NCBI GenBank assembly: GCA_017942025.1
Contig: JAGAVH010000046.1
Span: 27,459-91,458, forward strand
Direction: 5' to 3'
Length of the DNA stretch: 64,000 nt
Source of the DNA: Ruminiclostridium sp.
GTDB lineage: Bacteria; Bacillota; Clostridia; Oscillospirales; Ruminococcaceae
Position numbers and translations under genes: made by a program. The notes under the pieces are model-generated. The model was given only the letters and a program-made list of their open reading frames with translations, was not told the origin of the DNA and made no database searches. Positions within the stretch are counted from its first letter, which is position 1. Each line of letters opens with the position of its first letter. Below are positions 8,049 to 15,699 of the stretch, one piece after another.

Positions 8049-10451
8049 TCAGGACTTTACCTTCGCTTTATAAGCTGTGTAATCCTTCTGAGGTCTTACA
8101 AGCATAAAGATTAGGAATGCAAGTGCAAGGATACCGAAAATAAGTCCAACTACGTTTAATGTACCTGTAAAGATACTACCAATCTGGAATACGATAAGTG
8201 AAACCAGATAAGCGAATACACACTGATATGTGATTGCAAAAGCTGTCCACTTTGCGCTGTTCATCTCTCTCTTGATTGCACCCATTGCGGCAAAGCAAGG
8301 AGCACAGAGAAGGTTGAAGATAAGGAAGGAATAACCTGCAAGAGGGGTCATACCCATAAAGTCGAGTACACCAAGTACCGCAACAACCTCTTCCTTGGCT
8401 ATAAGTCCCATAATTGTTGCAATTGCAGAAACGGGATTGCCGAAGCCTAAGGGAGCAAATAACCAGCAGATAGCGTTACCAATCATACCGAGCACGCTGT
8501 CTGTAAGCTCGATTTCTGTGCTGAAGCCGAAGGTACCGTCTGCGAGTGTTCCGAAGCAGGAGCCTGCCCAGATGATAACTGTTGAGAGCAGAATAACAGT
8601 ACCTGCCTTTTTGATGAAGGACCAGCCACGTTCCCACATGCTTCTGAAAAGATTTCCTATAGTGGGAAGATGATATGCAGGAAGCTCTAAAACGAAGGGA
8701 GCTACCTCGCCTGCAAAGGGTCTTGTTTTCTTGAGCATAATACCTGAAATAACGATAGCCGCACAGCCTACAAAGAAGGCGCTGGGAGCTACCCACCAGG
8801 CATTGCCGAATAAGGAGCCTGCGATAAGTGCTACGATAGGCATCTTTGCACCGCAGGGGATAAAGGTTGTAGTCATAATCGTCATACGACGGTCACGTTC
8901 ATTTTCGATGGTACGGGACGCCATAACACCGGGAACACCACAGCCTACGCCTATAAGCATAGGGATAAAGGACTTACCTGAAAGACCGAACTTTCTGAAA
9001 ATTCTGTCCATAACAAAGGCAATTCTTGACATATAGCCGCAAGCCTCCAGGAATGCAAGCATAAGGAAGAGTACAAGCATCTGGGGTACGAAGCCCAGTA
9101 CCGCACCGACACCTGCTATAATACCGTCGAGAATAAGAGATTTGAGCCAGCCGTCAACGGAGATTGCATCCAGTCCCTGCTCTACAAGAACGGGAACACC
9201 GGGTACCCATACGCCATAGTCTTCGGGAGCGGGAGCACCCTCCATAGCTTCTTCTACAAGAGCATTTACATCATAGCCGGACTGGGCAAGACTGTCACCG
9301 TAAGAGCCGAGAGCTTCTTCAAAAGCACCGTAGTCGCCGTCCTGTACAGCACCAAGTACATCCTCTGCACCGATAACACCCTTATCAGCCGCCGACTGGG
9401 TTAAATTCAGAACTTCTTCCGTAAAGATATTTTCTGAAGCATAAGCGTCTGTTGCTTCTTCAAACTCGCCTACACCTATATTGAACAGATGGAAACCGTC
9501 ACCGAAAAGTCCGTCGTTTGTCCAGTCTGTCACCCAGGTACCTACCGTTGTAACGGATATGTAGTAAACTATAAACATAATTACCGCAAAGATAGGTAAA
9601 GCTAAAATTCTGTTGGTTACAATTCTATCTATTTTATCAGAAATGGTGAGAGCGCCCTTATTCTTCTTTACAAAGCACTTTTTAACCACTTCCTCGATAT
9701 AGAGGTATCTTTCGTTTATGATGATGCTCTCTGAATCGTCGTCAAGCTCTTCTTCAGCAGAGAGAATATCCTTTTCAATGTGACTTGAAATCTCCTCGGA
9801 AAGATTCATCACTTCAAGCACCTTTTCATCTCTTTCAAAGAGCTTTATTGAATACCATCTCTGCTGCTCTTCGGGGATATCGTGAAGAAGATATTCTTCG
9901 ATATGAGCAAGTGCATGCTCTACGCAACCACCGAAACGATGTCTCGGAGGAGTGATAGTTTTTTCTCTGGCAGCCTTTATCGCAAGCTCTGCCGCCTCGG
10001 TTATACCTGTTTCCTTTAAAGCGGAAATGGTAACCACCTTACATCCAAGCTCTTTTGAGAGCTTTTCGATATCGATCTTGTCGCCGTTCTTTTCTACTAT
10101 ATCCATCATATTGATAGCGCAGACAACGGGTATGCCGATTTCTATAAGCTGAGTAGTAAGATAGAGGTTACGCTCTATATTCGTACCATCCACGATATTG
10201 AGAATGGCGTCAGGCTGTTCGCCTACAAGATAATTTCTTGCTACTACTTCTTCGAGTGTGTAGGGTGATAAGGAATAGATACCGGGCAGGTCGGTGATTA
10301 TTACGCCTTCTACTCCTTTCATCTTGCCTTCTTTCTTTTCTACAGTAACGCCAGGCCAGTTGCCTACAAACTGATTTGATCCTGTCAGAGCGTTAAATAA
10401 TGTTGTTTTGCCGCAGTTAGGATTACCTGCAAGCGCAATTCTGATTTCCAT
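8049..10451 (-). CDS. feoB: Ferrous iron transporter FeoB
   Basis: The 800-aa ferrous iron permease has an N-terminal G-protein domain: G1 GNPNCGKTT (residues 9-17), G3 DLPGIYSLSPYT, G4 NMMD and an SALK G5-like motif. A helical GDI-like spacer follows, then the polytopic Gate/Nramp-like core with FIPMLIGVGCGVPGVMASRTI and FIPCGAKMPI. An unusual acidic, Ala/Glu-rich stretch of about 80-90 residues lies between the first and second core helices (roughly residues 325-415), where relatives have a short loop. It ends in VPGVPVLVEQGLDAI and is predicted to be extracytoplasmic. FeoB takes up Fe(II). The gene sits between feoA and the Cys-rich partner and has its own upstream palindrome at 10479-10494. 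Confidence 0.97.
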   Translation of the reverse strand: MEIRIALAGNPNCGKTTLFNALTGSNQFVGNWPGVTVEKKEGKMKGVEGVIITDLPGIYSLSPYTLEEVVARNYLVGEQPDAILNIVDGTNIERNLYLTTQLIEIGIPVVCAINMMDIVEKNGDKIDIEKLSKELGCKVVTISALKETGITEAAELAIKAAREKTITPPRHRFGGCVEHALAHIEEYLLHDIPEEQQRWYSIKLFERDEKVLEVMNLSEEISSHIEKDILSAEEELDDDSESIIINERYLYIEEVVKKCFVKKNKGALTISDKIDRIVTNRILALPIFAVIMFIVYYISVTTVGTWVTDWTNDGLFGDGFHLFNIGVGEFEEATDAYASENIFTEEVLNLTQSAADKGVIGAEDVLGAVQDGDYGAFEEALGSYGDSLAQSGYDVNALVEEAMEGAPAPEDYGVWVPGVPVLVEQGLDAISVDGWLKSLILDGIIAGVGAVLGFVPQMLVLFLMLAFLEACGYMSRIAFVMDRIFRKFGLSGKSFIPMLIGVGCGVPGVMASRTIENERDRRMTIMTTTFIPCGAKMPIVALIAGSLFGNAWWVAPSAFFVGCAAIVISGIMLKKTRPFAGEVAPFVLELPAYHLPTIGNLFRSMWERGWSFIKKAGTVILLSTVIIWAGSCFGTLADGTFGFSTEIELTDSVLGMIGNAICWLFAPLGFGNPVSAIATIMGLIAKEEVVAVLGVLDFMGMTPLAGYSFLIFNLLCAPCFAAMGAIKREMNSAKWTAFAITYQCVFAYLVSLIVFQIGSIFTGTLNVVGLIFGILALAFLIFMLVRPQKDYTAYKAKVKS

Positions 10452-10478
10452 ATATCCTTGATGTCCCTTTCTTTAATC

Positions 10479-10494
10479 GTTAGTTTCAGCTAAC
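10479..10494. promoter_or_regulatory. GTTAG-N6-CTAAC palindrome before feoB
   Basis: A 16-bp inverted repeat lies just after a -10-like TATAAT (minus strand, 10503-10498) in the feoA-feoB gap. It is one of six identical-geometry sites in this cluster. The motif resembles DtxR/IdeR-family half sites (GTTAG/CTAAC). Confidence 0.7.
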
Positions 10495-10530
10495 TGTATT
10501 ATACAATAAAAACGTCTGTTTTTTTCAGAT

Positions 10531-10752
10531 TTATTCTGTTTCTATCATTTCAGCATCAGCCTTGCGGAGTGATAGCTCATAACCTCTTACGTTTATTTCA
10601 ATAGGATCACCTAAAGGAGCTACCTTTCTGACGGTAATTTCTACACCCTTTGTGATGCCCATATCCATAATTCTTCTTCTTAAAGCGCCCTGACCACCGA
10701 CCTTTACTACCTTTACAGGCTTGCCGATCTTTGCGTCCTTTAACGTTGCCAT
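10531..10752 (-). CDS. feoA: Ferrous iron transport protein FeoA
   Basis: The 73-aa SH3-like protein (MATLKDAKIGKPVKVVKVGG... RRRIMDMGITKGVEITVRKVAPLGDPIEINVRGYELSLRKADA) has the standard FeoA length and the conserved MDMG, PLGDP and RGYELSLRK blocks. FeoA binds FeoB and is needed for full iron uptake. It is transcribed toward feoB from a promoter at 10850-10878 with palindromes between promoter and gene, so iron-dependent repression is likely. Confidence 0.96.
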   Translation of the reverse strand: MATLKDAKIGKPVKVVKVGGQGALRRRIMDMGITKGVEITVRKVAPLGDPIEINVRGYELSLRKADAEMIETE

Positions 10753-10793
10753 ATGTTGTTCCCCTTTTCTTTCAGGATTATATAATTTTTAAA

Positions 10794-10809
10794 GTTAGGT
10801 TATACTAAC
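10794..10809. promoter_or_regulatory. GTTAG-N6-CTAAC palindrome in the feoA leader
   Basis: GTTAG (10794-10798), six bases and CTAAC (10805-10809), extended by one flanking A/T pair. It lies about 35 bases after the predicted feoA transcription start. Confidence 0.7.
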
Positions 10810-10826
10810 TGCGTTTGTTTTTAAAA

Positions 10827-10842
10827 GTTAGCATCTGCTAAC
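10827..10842. promoter_or_regulatory. GTTAG-N6-CTAAC palindrome at the feoA transcription start
   Basis: GTTAG (10827-10831), CATCTG and CTAAC (10838-10842). It begins about 8 bases downstream of the -10 box of the feoA promoter, the place where a bound repressor would block initiation. Confidence 0.75.
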
Positions 10843-10849
10843 CATAGAT

Positions 10850-10878
10850 ATTATACTACCTTGTCTCACATTTGTCAA
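10850..10878 (-). promoter_or_regulatory. feoA promoter
   Basis: On the minus strand TTGACA (10878-10873), a 17-base spacer and TATAAT (10855-10850) form a near-consensus promoter for feoA. Confidence 0.75.
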
Positions 10879-10927
10879 GGTAAAATATGGTTTATTTTGT
10901 GTTTTGTAGGTTTGCACATAACATCTG

Positions 10928-10943
10928 GTTAGTTTATGCTAAC
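10928..10943. promoter_or_regulatory. GTTAG-N6-CTAAC palindrome between DUF3793 and feoA
   Basis: GTTAG (10928-10932), TTTATG and CTAAC (10939-10943), located about 50 bases upstream of the feoA -35 box. Confidence 0.65.
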
Positions 10944-10971
10944 TTATAGTTAAAATGACAATACTGTGTAT

Positions 10972-11544
10972 CTATGATATCTTCAATGCCCGATAAAAAT
11001 CAACGCCCTCGTTCAGCCTGTTGCAAAGAAATCTTCTGCACTTCTCATAGTTATCGAATATACACCTTGCCTTTTCGGGACATCCGTAAACCTTCCAATA
11101 ACCGCAGAGCTTGAAGTTCTCTCCCTTGTTTTTTATAAAGCCCTCCACGTCCTCAATGGGATAACCGAGAAATATACCGATTTCGTGGGGAAAATCCTCC
11201 GACTCTCTTATTCTTCGGGACAGAAAGCTGATATAAACGTCTATGTCGCAGTCTGTCGGATAACCGCAAAGAGAAAGTATGCGTTCTGCATTCTTATCTG
11301 CCAGTCTTTCTGAAAGCTGTTTTTCGTTATACACAAGAAGCAAGGAACGGCTTTTGCAGTTACAAAGCACTCTGCTTTTTATTCCCTTCACCTCTACCCT
11401 TGTGTTGAAATTAGTGCTTTCGCTGTAAAGCTCGGAATCATCCATAGCAAGCGATACAAGGCTTGCACATTTTATACCGAGTAAGGTCGGTGCCGTATGA
11501 AAGGCTATCTTTTTAATAAAATCGTTGTATAATTTATTGTACAT
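10972..11544 (-). CDS. DUF3793 family protein
   Basis: The 190-aa soluble protein carries the DUF3793 landmark block HEIGIFLGYPIEDVEGFI (about residues 122-139) and LCGYWKVYGCPEKA, plus several cysteines. The function is unknown. Members are often found next to feo genes or flavodoxins in anaerobic Firmicutes, and here the gene is 33 bp upstream of a feo palindrome and shares that motif in its own leader. A role in iron homeostasis or iron-cofactor metabolism is an inference from this context. Confidence 0.9.
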   Translation of the reverse strand: MYNKLYNDFIKKIAFHTAPTLLGIKCASLVSLAMDDSELYSESTNFNTRVEVKGIKSRVLCNCKSRSLLLVYNEKQLSERLADKNAERILSLCGYPTDCDIDVYISFLSRRIRESEDFPHEIGIFLGYPIEDVEGFIKNKGENFKLCGYWKVYGCPEKARCIFDNYEKCRRFLCNRLNEGVDFYRALKIS

Positions 11545-11558
11545 ATCTCCTCCTTTGA

Positions 11559-11574
11559 GTTAGCCAAAACTAAC
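11559..11574. promoter_or_regulatory. GTTAG-N6-CTAAC palindrome before the DUF3793 gene
   Basis: GTTAG (11559-11563), CCAAAA and CTAAC (11570-11574), directly upstream of the ribosome binding site of the DUF3793 gene and just after a minus-strand TTGACA (11585-11580). Confidence 0.7.
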
Positions 11575-11598
11575 TAGCCTGTCAAAAAATAAGCAGAT

Positions 11599-11880
11599 TC
11601 ATCTGCAATACTGTTCGAGTACACCTTTTAATGCCGTTACACCAGCGGTATGTATTCTGACTACGGGGATAGCCTTTTTCTCTGATTTTTTATTCACGCT
11701 GTTCAGCATCTTATGCGAACAGGTACCAGTGAATACCACCATCAGATCGGGAGTATCCAGCTTACTTTCAAAATCGGTCTGCATCTTAGTAAAGACCTTT
11801 GCCTTACAGTTGTAGGATTTGCAAATATCCTTGTAACGAGTCACCATACAGTCGTTACCGCCTATCAGTACTACGCTCAT
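11599..11880 (-). CDS. DUF2325 family protein
   Basis: The 93-aa protein starts MSVVLIGGNDCMVTRYKDIC and has the DUF2325 pattern of a small alpha/beta (Rossmann-like) domain with VFTGTCSHKMLNSV. The function is unknown. It is co-oriented with DUF3793, feoA and feoB and has a near-consensus promoter with a feo-type palindrome at the start site, so it probably belongs to the iron regulon. Two conserved cysteines (NDC and GTC) could bind metal, but this is not proven. Confidence 0.85.
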   Translation of the reverse strand: MSVVLIGGNDCMVTRYKDICKSYNCKAKVFTKMQTDFESKLDTPDLMVVFTGTCSHKMLNSVNKKSEKKAIPVVRIHTAGVTALKGVLEQYCR

Positions 11881-11902
11881 AACTATTCCTTTCTGTTTTT
11901 TG

Positions 11903-11918
11903 GTTAGTTGTAACTAAC
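11903..11918. promoter_or_regulatory. GTTAG-N6-CTAAC palindrome at the DUF2325 gene start site
   Basis: GTTAG (11903-11907), TTGTAA and CTAAC (11914-11918). It begins about 11 bases after the -10 box of the DUF2325 promoter and overlaps or follows the expected +1. Confidence 0.75.
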
Positions 11919-11929
11919 TTTCTGGGATA

Positions 11930-11958
11930 AGTATACCACTTCTAAATTTATTTGTCAA
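11930..11958 (-). promoter_or_regulatory. Promoter of the DUF2325 gene
   Basis: Minus-strand TTGACA (11958-11953), 17-base spacer, TATACT (11935-11930) with TG extension. Confidence 0.75.
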
Positions 11959-11968
11959 GAGATTATTA

Positions 11969-11997
11969 TTGCTTTTTTCAGAAAATAATGATATAAT
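11969..11997 (+). promoter_or_regulatory. Promoter of the acetyltransferase gene
   Basis: TTGCTT (11969-11974), 17-base spacer, TATAAT (11992-11997) with TGA before it. It is divergent from the DUF2325 promoter. Confidence 0.65.
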
Positions 11998-12026
11998 TAT
12001 CAGAGAAACAAAAGGAAGTGGAAAAA

Positions 12027-12515
12027 ATGAATATAGAAGTCAGAAAATATACCGATAGGAATATACCAAAAATGACTGAAATCTGGAATGAAATAGTCGA
12101 GGAAGGTATCGCCTTTCCGCAGGAGGATATTCTTGACGAAAGCTCTGCAAGAGAGTTTTTCGGCAGTCAGAGCTATACAGGAGTAGCCGAGGATGAAAAA
12201 GGTAATATACTCGGTCTTTACATACTGCATCCCAATAACATAGGAAGATGTGGGCATATTTCCAATGCCAGCTATGCAGTATCTTCATCTGAAAGAGGTA
12301 GGCATATCGGAGAAAAGCTGGTGCTGGATTGTATAAGTAAGGCAAAAGAGCTTGGCTTTGGGATACTGCAGTTCAATGCGGTGGTAGCTACGAATATCCA
12401 TGCAAGGCATCTTTATGAGCATATCGGCTTTAAACAGCTTGGTACTATTCCTAAGGGCTTTCGTATGAAGGACGGGCATTATGAGGATATTTGTCCTTAT
12501 TTTATAGAGCTATAG
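12027..12515 (+). CDS. GNAT family N-acetyltransferase (phosphinothricin-acetyltransferase-like)
   Basis: The 162-aa cytosolic enzyme has the GNAT fold. The acetyl-CoA loop SSSERGRHIGEKL (about residues 89-101) is a variant of the R/Q-x-x-G-x-G/A loop, followed by NAVVATNIHARHLYEHIGF, a common ending of motif B. The overall pattern is closest to PAT/YncA-like acetyltransferases, but the substrate is unknown. I chose ATG at 12027 over GTG at 12018 because AAGGAAG lies 8 bases before the ATG and overlaps the GTG. It is a single-gene unit divergent from the feo-type cluster and ends in a bidirectional terminator. Confidence 0.88.
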   Translation: MNIEVRKYTDRNIPKMTEIWNEIVEEGIAFPQEDILDESSAREFFGSQSYTGVAEDEKGNILGLYILHPNNIGRCGHISNASYAVSSSERGRHIGEKLVLDCISKAKELGFGILQFNAVVATNIHARHLYEHIGFKQLGTIPKGFRMKDGHYEDICPYFIEL

Positions 12516-12520
12516 AAAAA

Positions 12521-12552
12521 ACCTGAGAAGAGTCTGTCTTCTCAGGCTTTTT
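12521..12552. terminator. Bidirectional intrinsic terminator
   Basis: Stem CCTGAGAAGA/TCTTCTCAGG (12522-12546) has A-rich sequence on the left and CTTTTT on the right. It serves the acetyltransferase gene and the convergent cyclophilin gene. Confidence 0.85.
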
Positions 12553-12554
12553 AA

Positions 12555-13028
12555 TTATTCTTCGATAGTAACTGACTTCATAACCTGCTTTGTTTTGGGT
12601 TTATCCTGCCAGTCGGTTTCTACTGCGGCGATTTCATCTACCACTTCGATACCCTCTACTACCTTACCGAATGCGGCATAGTTACCGTCAAGGTGGGGAG
12701 CATCCTCGTGCATAATGAAGAACTGTGAGCTTGCAGAGTCGGGCATCATTGAACGAGCCATAGAGATAACGCCTCTTGTGTGCTTTAAGTCGTTCTTTAC
12801 GCCGTTTGCTAAGAATTCGCCCTTGATGTTTTCCTTTGCGCCGCCCATTCCTGTGCCGTCAGGACAGCCGCCCTGAATCATAAAGCCGCTGATAACACGG
12901 TGGAAGGTAAGTCCGTTGTAGAAGCCTTCCTTTACAAGCTTTTCAAAGTTTGCAACTGTGATGGGTGCGTGTTCGGGATAAAGCTCAAGCTTTATCTTCT
13001 TGCCGTTTTCCATTTCAATTACTACCAT
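12555..13028 (-). CDS. ppiB: Cyclophilin-type peptidyl-prolyl cis-trans isomerase
   Basis: The 157-aa cyclophilin has the active-site segments TFHRVISGFMIQGG (about residues 40-53), SASSQFFIMHEDAPHLDG and YAAFGKV. It lacks a signal peptide, so it acts in the cytosol, speeding proline isomerization during folding. The catalytic Arg in FHR and the QFF motif are intact. It lies 38 bp downstream of the deacetylase lipoprotein gene on the same strand and ends at the shared terminator. Confidence 0.95.
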   Translation of the reverse strand: MVVIEMENGKKIKLELYPEHAPITVANFEKLVKEGFYNGLTFHRVISGFMIQGGCPDGTGMGGAKENIKGEFLANGVKNDLKHTRGVISMARSMMPDSASSQFFIMHEDAPHLDGNYAAFGKVVEGIEVVDEIAAVETDWQDKPKTKQVMKSVTIEE

Positions 13029-13066
13029 TTTATTTATTTCCTTTCATAATCGGTTTAAAACCGTTT

Positions 13067-14083
13067 TTACCACTGTGAATCCTGAGGTACTTTTGAATAT
13101 ATCTTGTTATCTGTGCCGTCTGTTGTAACGCCCTTTGCTTCGAAAAGCTCGGATAAGGTTACAAGCTGATAGCCCTCGTCTAAAAGATAGGGGATAAGTG
13201 ACTTCAGCATTTCTACTGTGTTGTCATTTCCCTCTGCATCGTGAAGAAGGAATATTGCGCCGTCCTTTGCGCGAAGCTTCATTACCATAAATCTCTTTTC
13301 TGCTGTAACCTTTGCATCCCAGTCATTGCATCCGGTACCATTTATAAAGGTAAGGTCGATTGTATCGAACATCAGATTATTTACTGCTATGTAAGGAGGA
13401 CGGAAATACTTTTCACGCTGACCTGTTATTTCAAAAATCTTATCAGATACATACTGTACTTCAGCCTTTATTTCATCTTCGGTGAGTTTATCCATGTAAG
13501 AGTGGGATTTGGAGTGATTTGCAATCTCACAACCCATATCAAAAGCACGCTTTACTGACTTTGCAGAATCATCATTGATGTTGTTTCCTATAAGGAAGAA
13601 GGTTGCCTTTACCTTATACTCTTCCAAAACATCAAGAACCTGGTTAGTAGTTGTAGTGTTGGGACCGTCATCAAAGGTGAGGGCAATATATTTAGCCTCT
13701 GTGGGAGCAGGCTTTTCTGCTTCGGTTGTTGTCTCCGGAGCTGGAGTAGCCTGTGTTTCAGGTTCCTTTGTCGTAGTCGTCTCAGGAGCTGCCGTTTCCT
13801 CCTTTGAGGTTGTTGTAGCCTCTGTTTCAGGCTCCTTTGTCGTAGTTGTCTCAGGAGCGGATGTTTCCTCCTTTGAAGTTGTTGTAGCCTCTGTTTCGAG
13901 AACAGAGCTTTCTTCCTTGCTTTCCTCTGTTGCAGATGTTTCGTCACCGCTATCGGTCGTCGCAGAAGAGGTTACACCTGATGTTTCTGCGGGTGTGCTG
14001 ATATCAGAGGATGTAGTATTTCCCGAACATCCTACCATAAGCATTGTTACAGCAAGCGTCATGGCTAAAAGTTTTTTCTTCAT
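13067..14083 (-). CDS. Polysaccharide deacetylase lipoprotein
   Basis: The 338-aa protein has a lipoprotein signal (lipobox LMVGC, Cys19). A Thr/Glu/Pro-rich linker of about 110 residues contains two perfect-register 23-residue repeats (residues 65-87 and 88-110, one Ser/Ala difference). A NodB homology domain follows, with TFDDGP (136-141), metal motif HSKSH (190-194), RPPY (228-231) and LLHD (279-282). All catalytic motifs are present, so it should N-deacetylate peptidoglycan or another acetylated glycan outside the membrane. The linker probably spans part of the wall. It is 4 bp downstream of the transglutaminase-like gene. Confidence 0.93.
   Translation of the reverse strand: MKKKLLAMTLAVTMLMVGCSGNTTSSDISTPAETSGVTSSATTDSGDETSATEESKEESSVLETEATTTSKEETSAPETTTTKEPETEATTTSKEETAAPETTTTKEPETQATPAPETTTEAEKPAPTEAKYIALTFDDGPNTTTTNQVLDVLEEYKVKATFFLIGNNINDDSAKSVKRAFDMGCEIANHSKSHSYMDKLTEDEIKAEVQYVSDKIFEITGQREKYFRPPYIAVNNLMFDTIDLTFINGTGCNDWDAKVTAEKRFMVMKLRAKDGAIFLLHDAEGNDNTVEMLKSLIPYLLDEGYQLVTLSELFEAKGVTTDGTDNKIYSKVPQDSQW
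13754..13891 (-). repeat. Two tandem 69-bp coding repeats
   Basis: Two in-frame copies encode the 23-residue unit beginning EATTTSKEET in the linker of the deacetylase. They are nearly identical at the DNA level, so copy number may vary between strains. Confidence 0.8.
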
Positions 14084-14087
14084 TGTT

Positions 14088-15524
14088 TTATTTCTCCTTA
14101 TTTTTGTTTTCCTTGAAAAATATAAGATATCCGATATCGGTAATAAGTAAAATCACCGCTATTACCGCAAGGGCTATAATCCAGGGCCACAGATTCTTTT
14201 CTTCGTCGGGCTGTGCTTCGTCGCTTTCAGCCTTGCTTTCCTCCTGATGGGAAGAGGCAGAATCAGAATTACTTTCTTCTGTATCAGAAGAAACCTCTTC
14301 AGGTTTACTATCTGTAGCTTCGATTATAGTCGTCTGAGGAAGGGATGTTGTAGTCTGTTCCGTCTGAATAACAGCTTCGGGTACAGATGTTATGATATCG
14401 GTAACAGTTTCGCTTTCTGTCGGCGGAGCACTTTCGCTGGCAGTCGGCGTTGTCGTTTCCTGCTTTTCAAAATACTCTGGCGCTCTGAAATAGTATCTGC
14501 TTTCTGCAAGATAAGCGCAATGGTCAAAGGATAGTGCCAGGGGTGATATATCGGTATATTTCTGATAGCATTTGCCCTTTCTGAACTGTCCATTCTCGTA
14601 TTTGTTGCCGCTGTTCCATACAGTGTCAATAACTACCCATCTGCCATCCAGCCATACCGCACTCCATTCGTGATTTACTCTTGCATCTGCAAGCTCCTCG
14701 TAGGAAATATCATCTGATGTAACTGTACCTTTTATATTGACAGCCCTTATCCCCTGCGCTTCAAGCAAAGCGCAGAAAAGATTTGAATATCCTGCACAGA
14801 CTGTTCGTTTTCTTTGCAAAACGTTCTTTATACATATCGTATCCTGAGTAACAGATGTATCTCTGGCATCTCTGTCATAATATATATTTTCTGATACCCA
14901 GTTTGCAATAGCTACAGTCTTATTATAATCCCCTTTTATATCTTTTGCAATATAATCGGATAAATATTTCACCTCATCAAGGGTTTTTCTTACACTTTCT
15001 TCGGTCAGTTCATCGGTAAGATATCCAGCCCAGCTTTTTGCCGAAGTGGGCATTATCTTTTCCAGCACCTTGCCGTTGTGCTCCGGTAGATTATTATCGG
15101 GAAAGTACCAGCCTCCGTTGTCGTAATTTATTTTATAGGTCAGATGTACACCTGAGGTAAGGGTTATATCGATAATATCGTCTTTTTTCAGCGATTCGTT
15201 GGGATTTATGGTTGCGGTAAAATTTCCGTTACTTTCACTTTTTAAAGTGGTTGAAATAGTGCCGCCGTATCTCAGGGTTATGTCCTTCACCGGGTCGGAT
15301 TTATAACAGCCCGATAAAACTATACTACGGCTGTATATACTTATCTTACAGCTATAATCAGGGTTATCCGAAGTCACAAGTTCGTAAACCTTCTGTGGTT
15401 TCTTATTTTCTGTATTGCTCTGTTCTGCACCTGCCGCCGATAAACATAAGAAAAGGCTTATCACAAATACAGTAAGTAGAGAGCTTATACGCAGAATTTT
15501 ATTAAAGAACTTCATATCCTGCAT
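14088..15524 (-). CDS. Secreted, membrane-anchored transglutaminase-like protein
   Basis: The product of about 478 aa has a signal peptide (FFNKILRISSLLTVFVISLFLCLSAAGA) and an N-terminal beta-rich region. A transglutaminase-like core (about residues 180-330) has the Cys in TVCAGYSNLFCALLEAQG and the His in VNHEWSAVWLDGRWVVIDTVW; the Asp of IDTVW would complete the triad. A Thr/Ser/Glu-rich linker, a C-terminal membrane helix (LWPWIIALAVIAVILLITDIGYLIFF) and a basic tail follow. It probably acts at the cell surface as a peptidase or cross-linker. ATG codons at 15524 and 15515 are both possible. Both lie inside the end of copA, so the genes are coupled. Confidence 0.85.
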   Translation of the reverse strand: MQDMKFFNKILRISSLLTVFVISLFLCLSAAGAEQSNTENKKPQKVYELVTSDNPDYSCKISIYSRSIVLSGCYKSDPVKDITLRYGGTISTTLKSESNGNFTATINPNESLKKDDIIDITLTSGVHLTYKINYDNGGWYFPDNNLPEHNGKVLEKIMPTSAKSWAGYLTDELTEESVRKTLDEVKYLSDYIAKDIKGDYNKTVAIANWVSENIYYDRDARDTSVTQDTICIKNVLQRKRTVCAGYSNLFCALLEAQGIRAVNIKGTVTSDDISYEELADARVNHEWSAVWLDGRWVVIDTVWNSGNKYENGQFRKGKCYQKYTDISPLALSFDHCAYLAESRYYFRAPEYFEKQETTTPTASESAPPTESETVTDIITSVPEAVIQTEQTTTSLPQTTIIEATDSKPEEVSSDTEESNSDSASSHQEESKAESDEAQPDEEKNLWPWIIALAVIAVILLITDIGYLIFFKENKNKEK

Positions 15525-15699
15525 CAATTATTATCTGCTTTAAAGAATCAACGCTTACACTTTCGGGATGCTCTACCACCGCCTGCTTATTTTCAAGGTC
15601 TGCGGTTGCACTTACGCCCTCAACTGCATTTAACACCTTTTCTACCATTGCCTTGCAATGTCCGCACATCATACCTTCTACCTTGATAATTGTTGTCAT
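15502..15699 (-). CDS. copZ: Possible internal start giving free CopZ-like chaperone (65 aa)
   Basis: Inside copA and in the same frame, AAGGAG (15713-15708) lies 8 bases before ATG (15699). From there the product would be 65 aa, from MTTIIKVEG to GYEVL, the exact size and shape of a CopZ copper chaperone with CGHC as the metal site. The codons just before it encode a polar linker (KTEENKTMKEEKGEQK) unlike a folded domain. A ribosome loading here would make soluble chaperone besides the fused form. This is inferred from the ribosome binding site only. Confidence 0.45.
   Translation of the reverse strand: MTTIIKVEGMMCGHCKAMVEKVLNAVEGVSATADLENKQAVVEHPESVSVDSLKQIIIDAGYEVL

Noticed and set aside
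13575-14150. 191-aa Val/Ser-rich frame on the plus strand
   Set aside because: It is the antisense of the Thr/Glu/Pro repeat linker of the deacetylase; the composition follows from the repeats.
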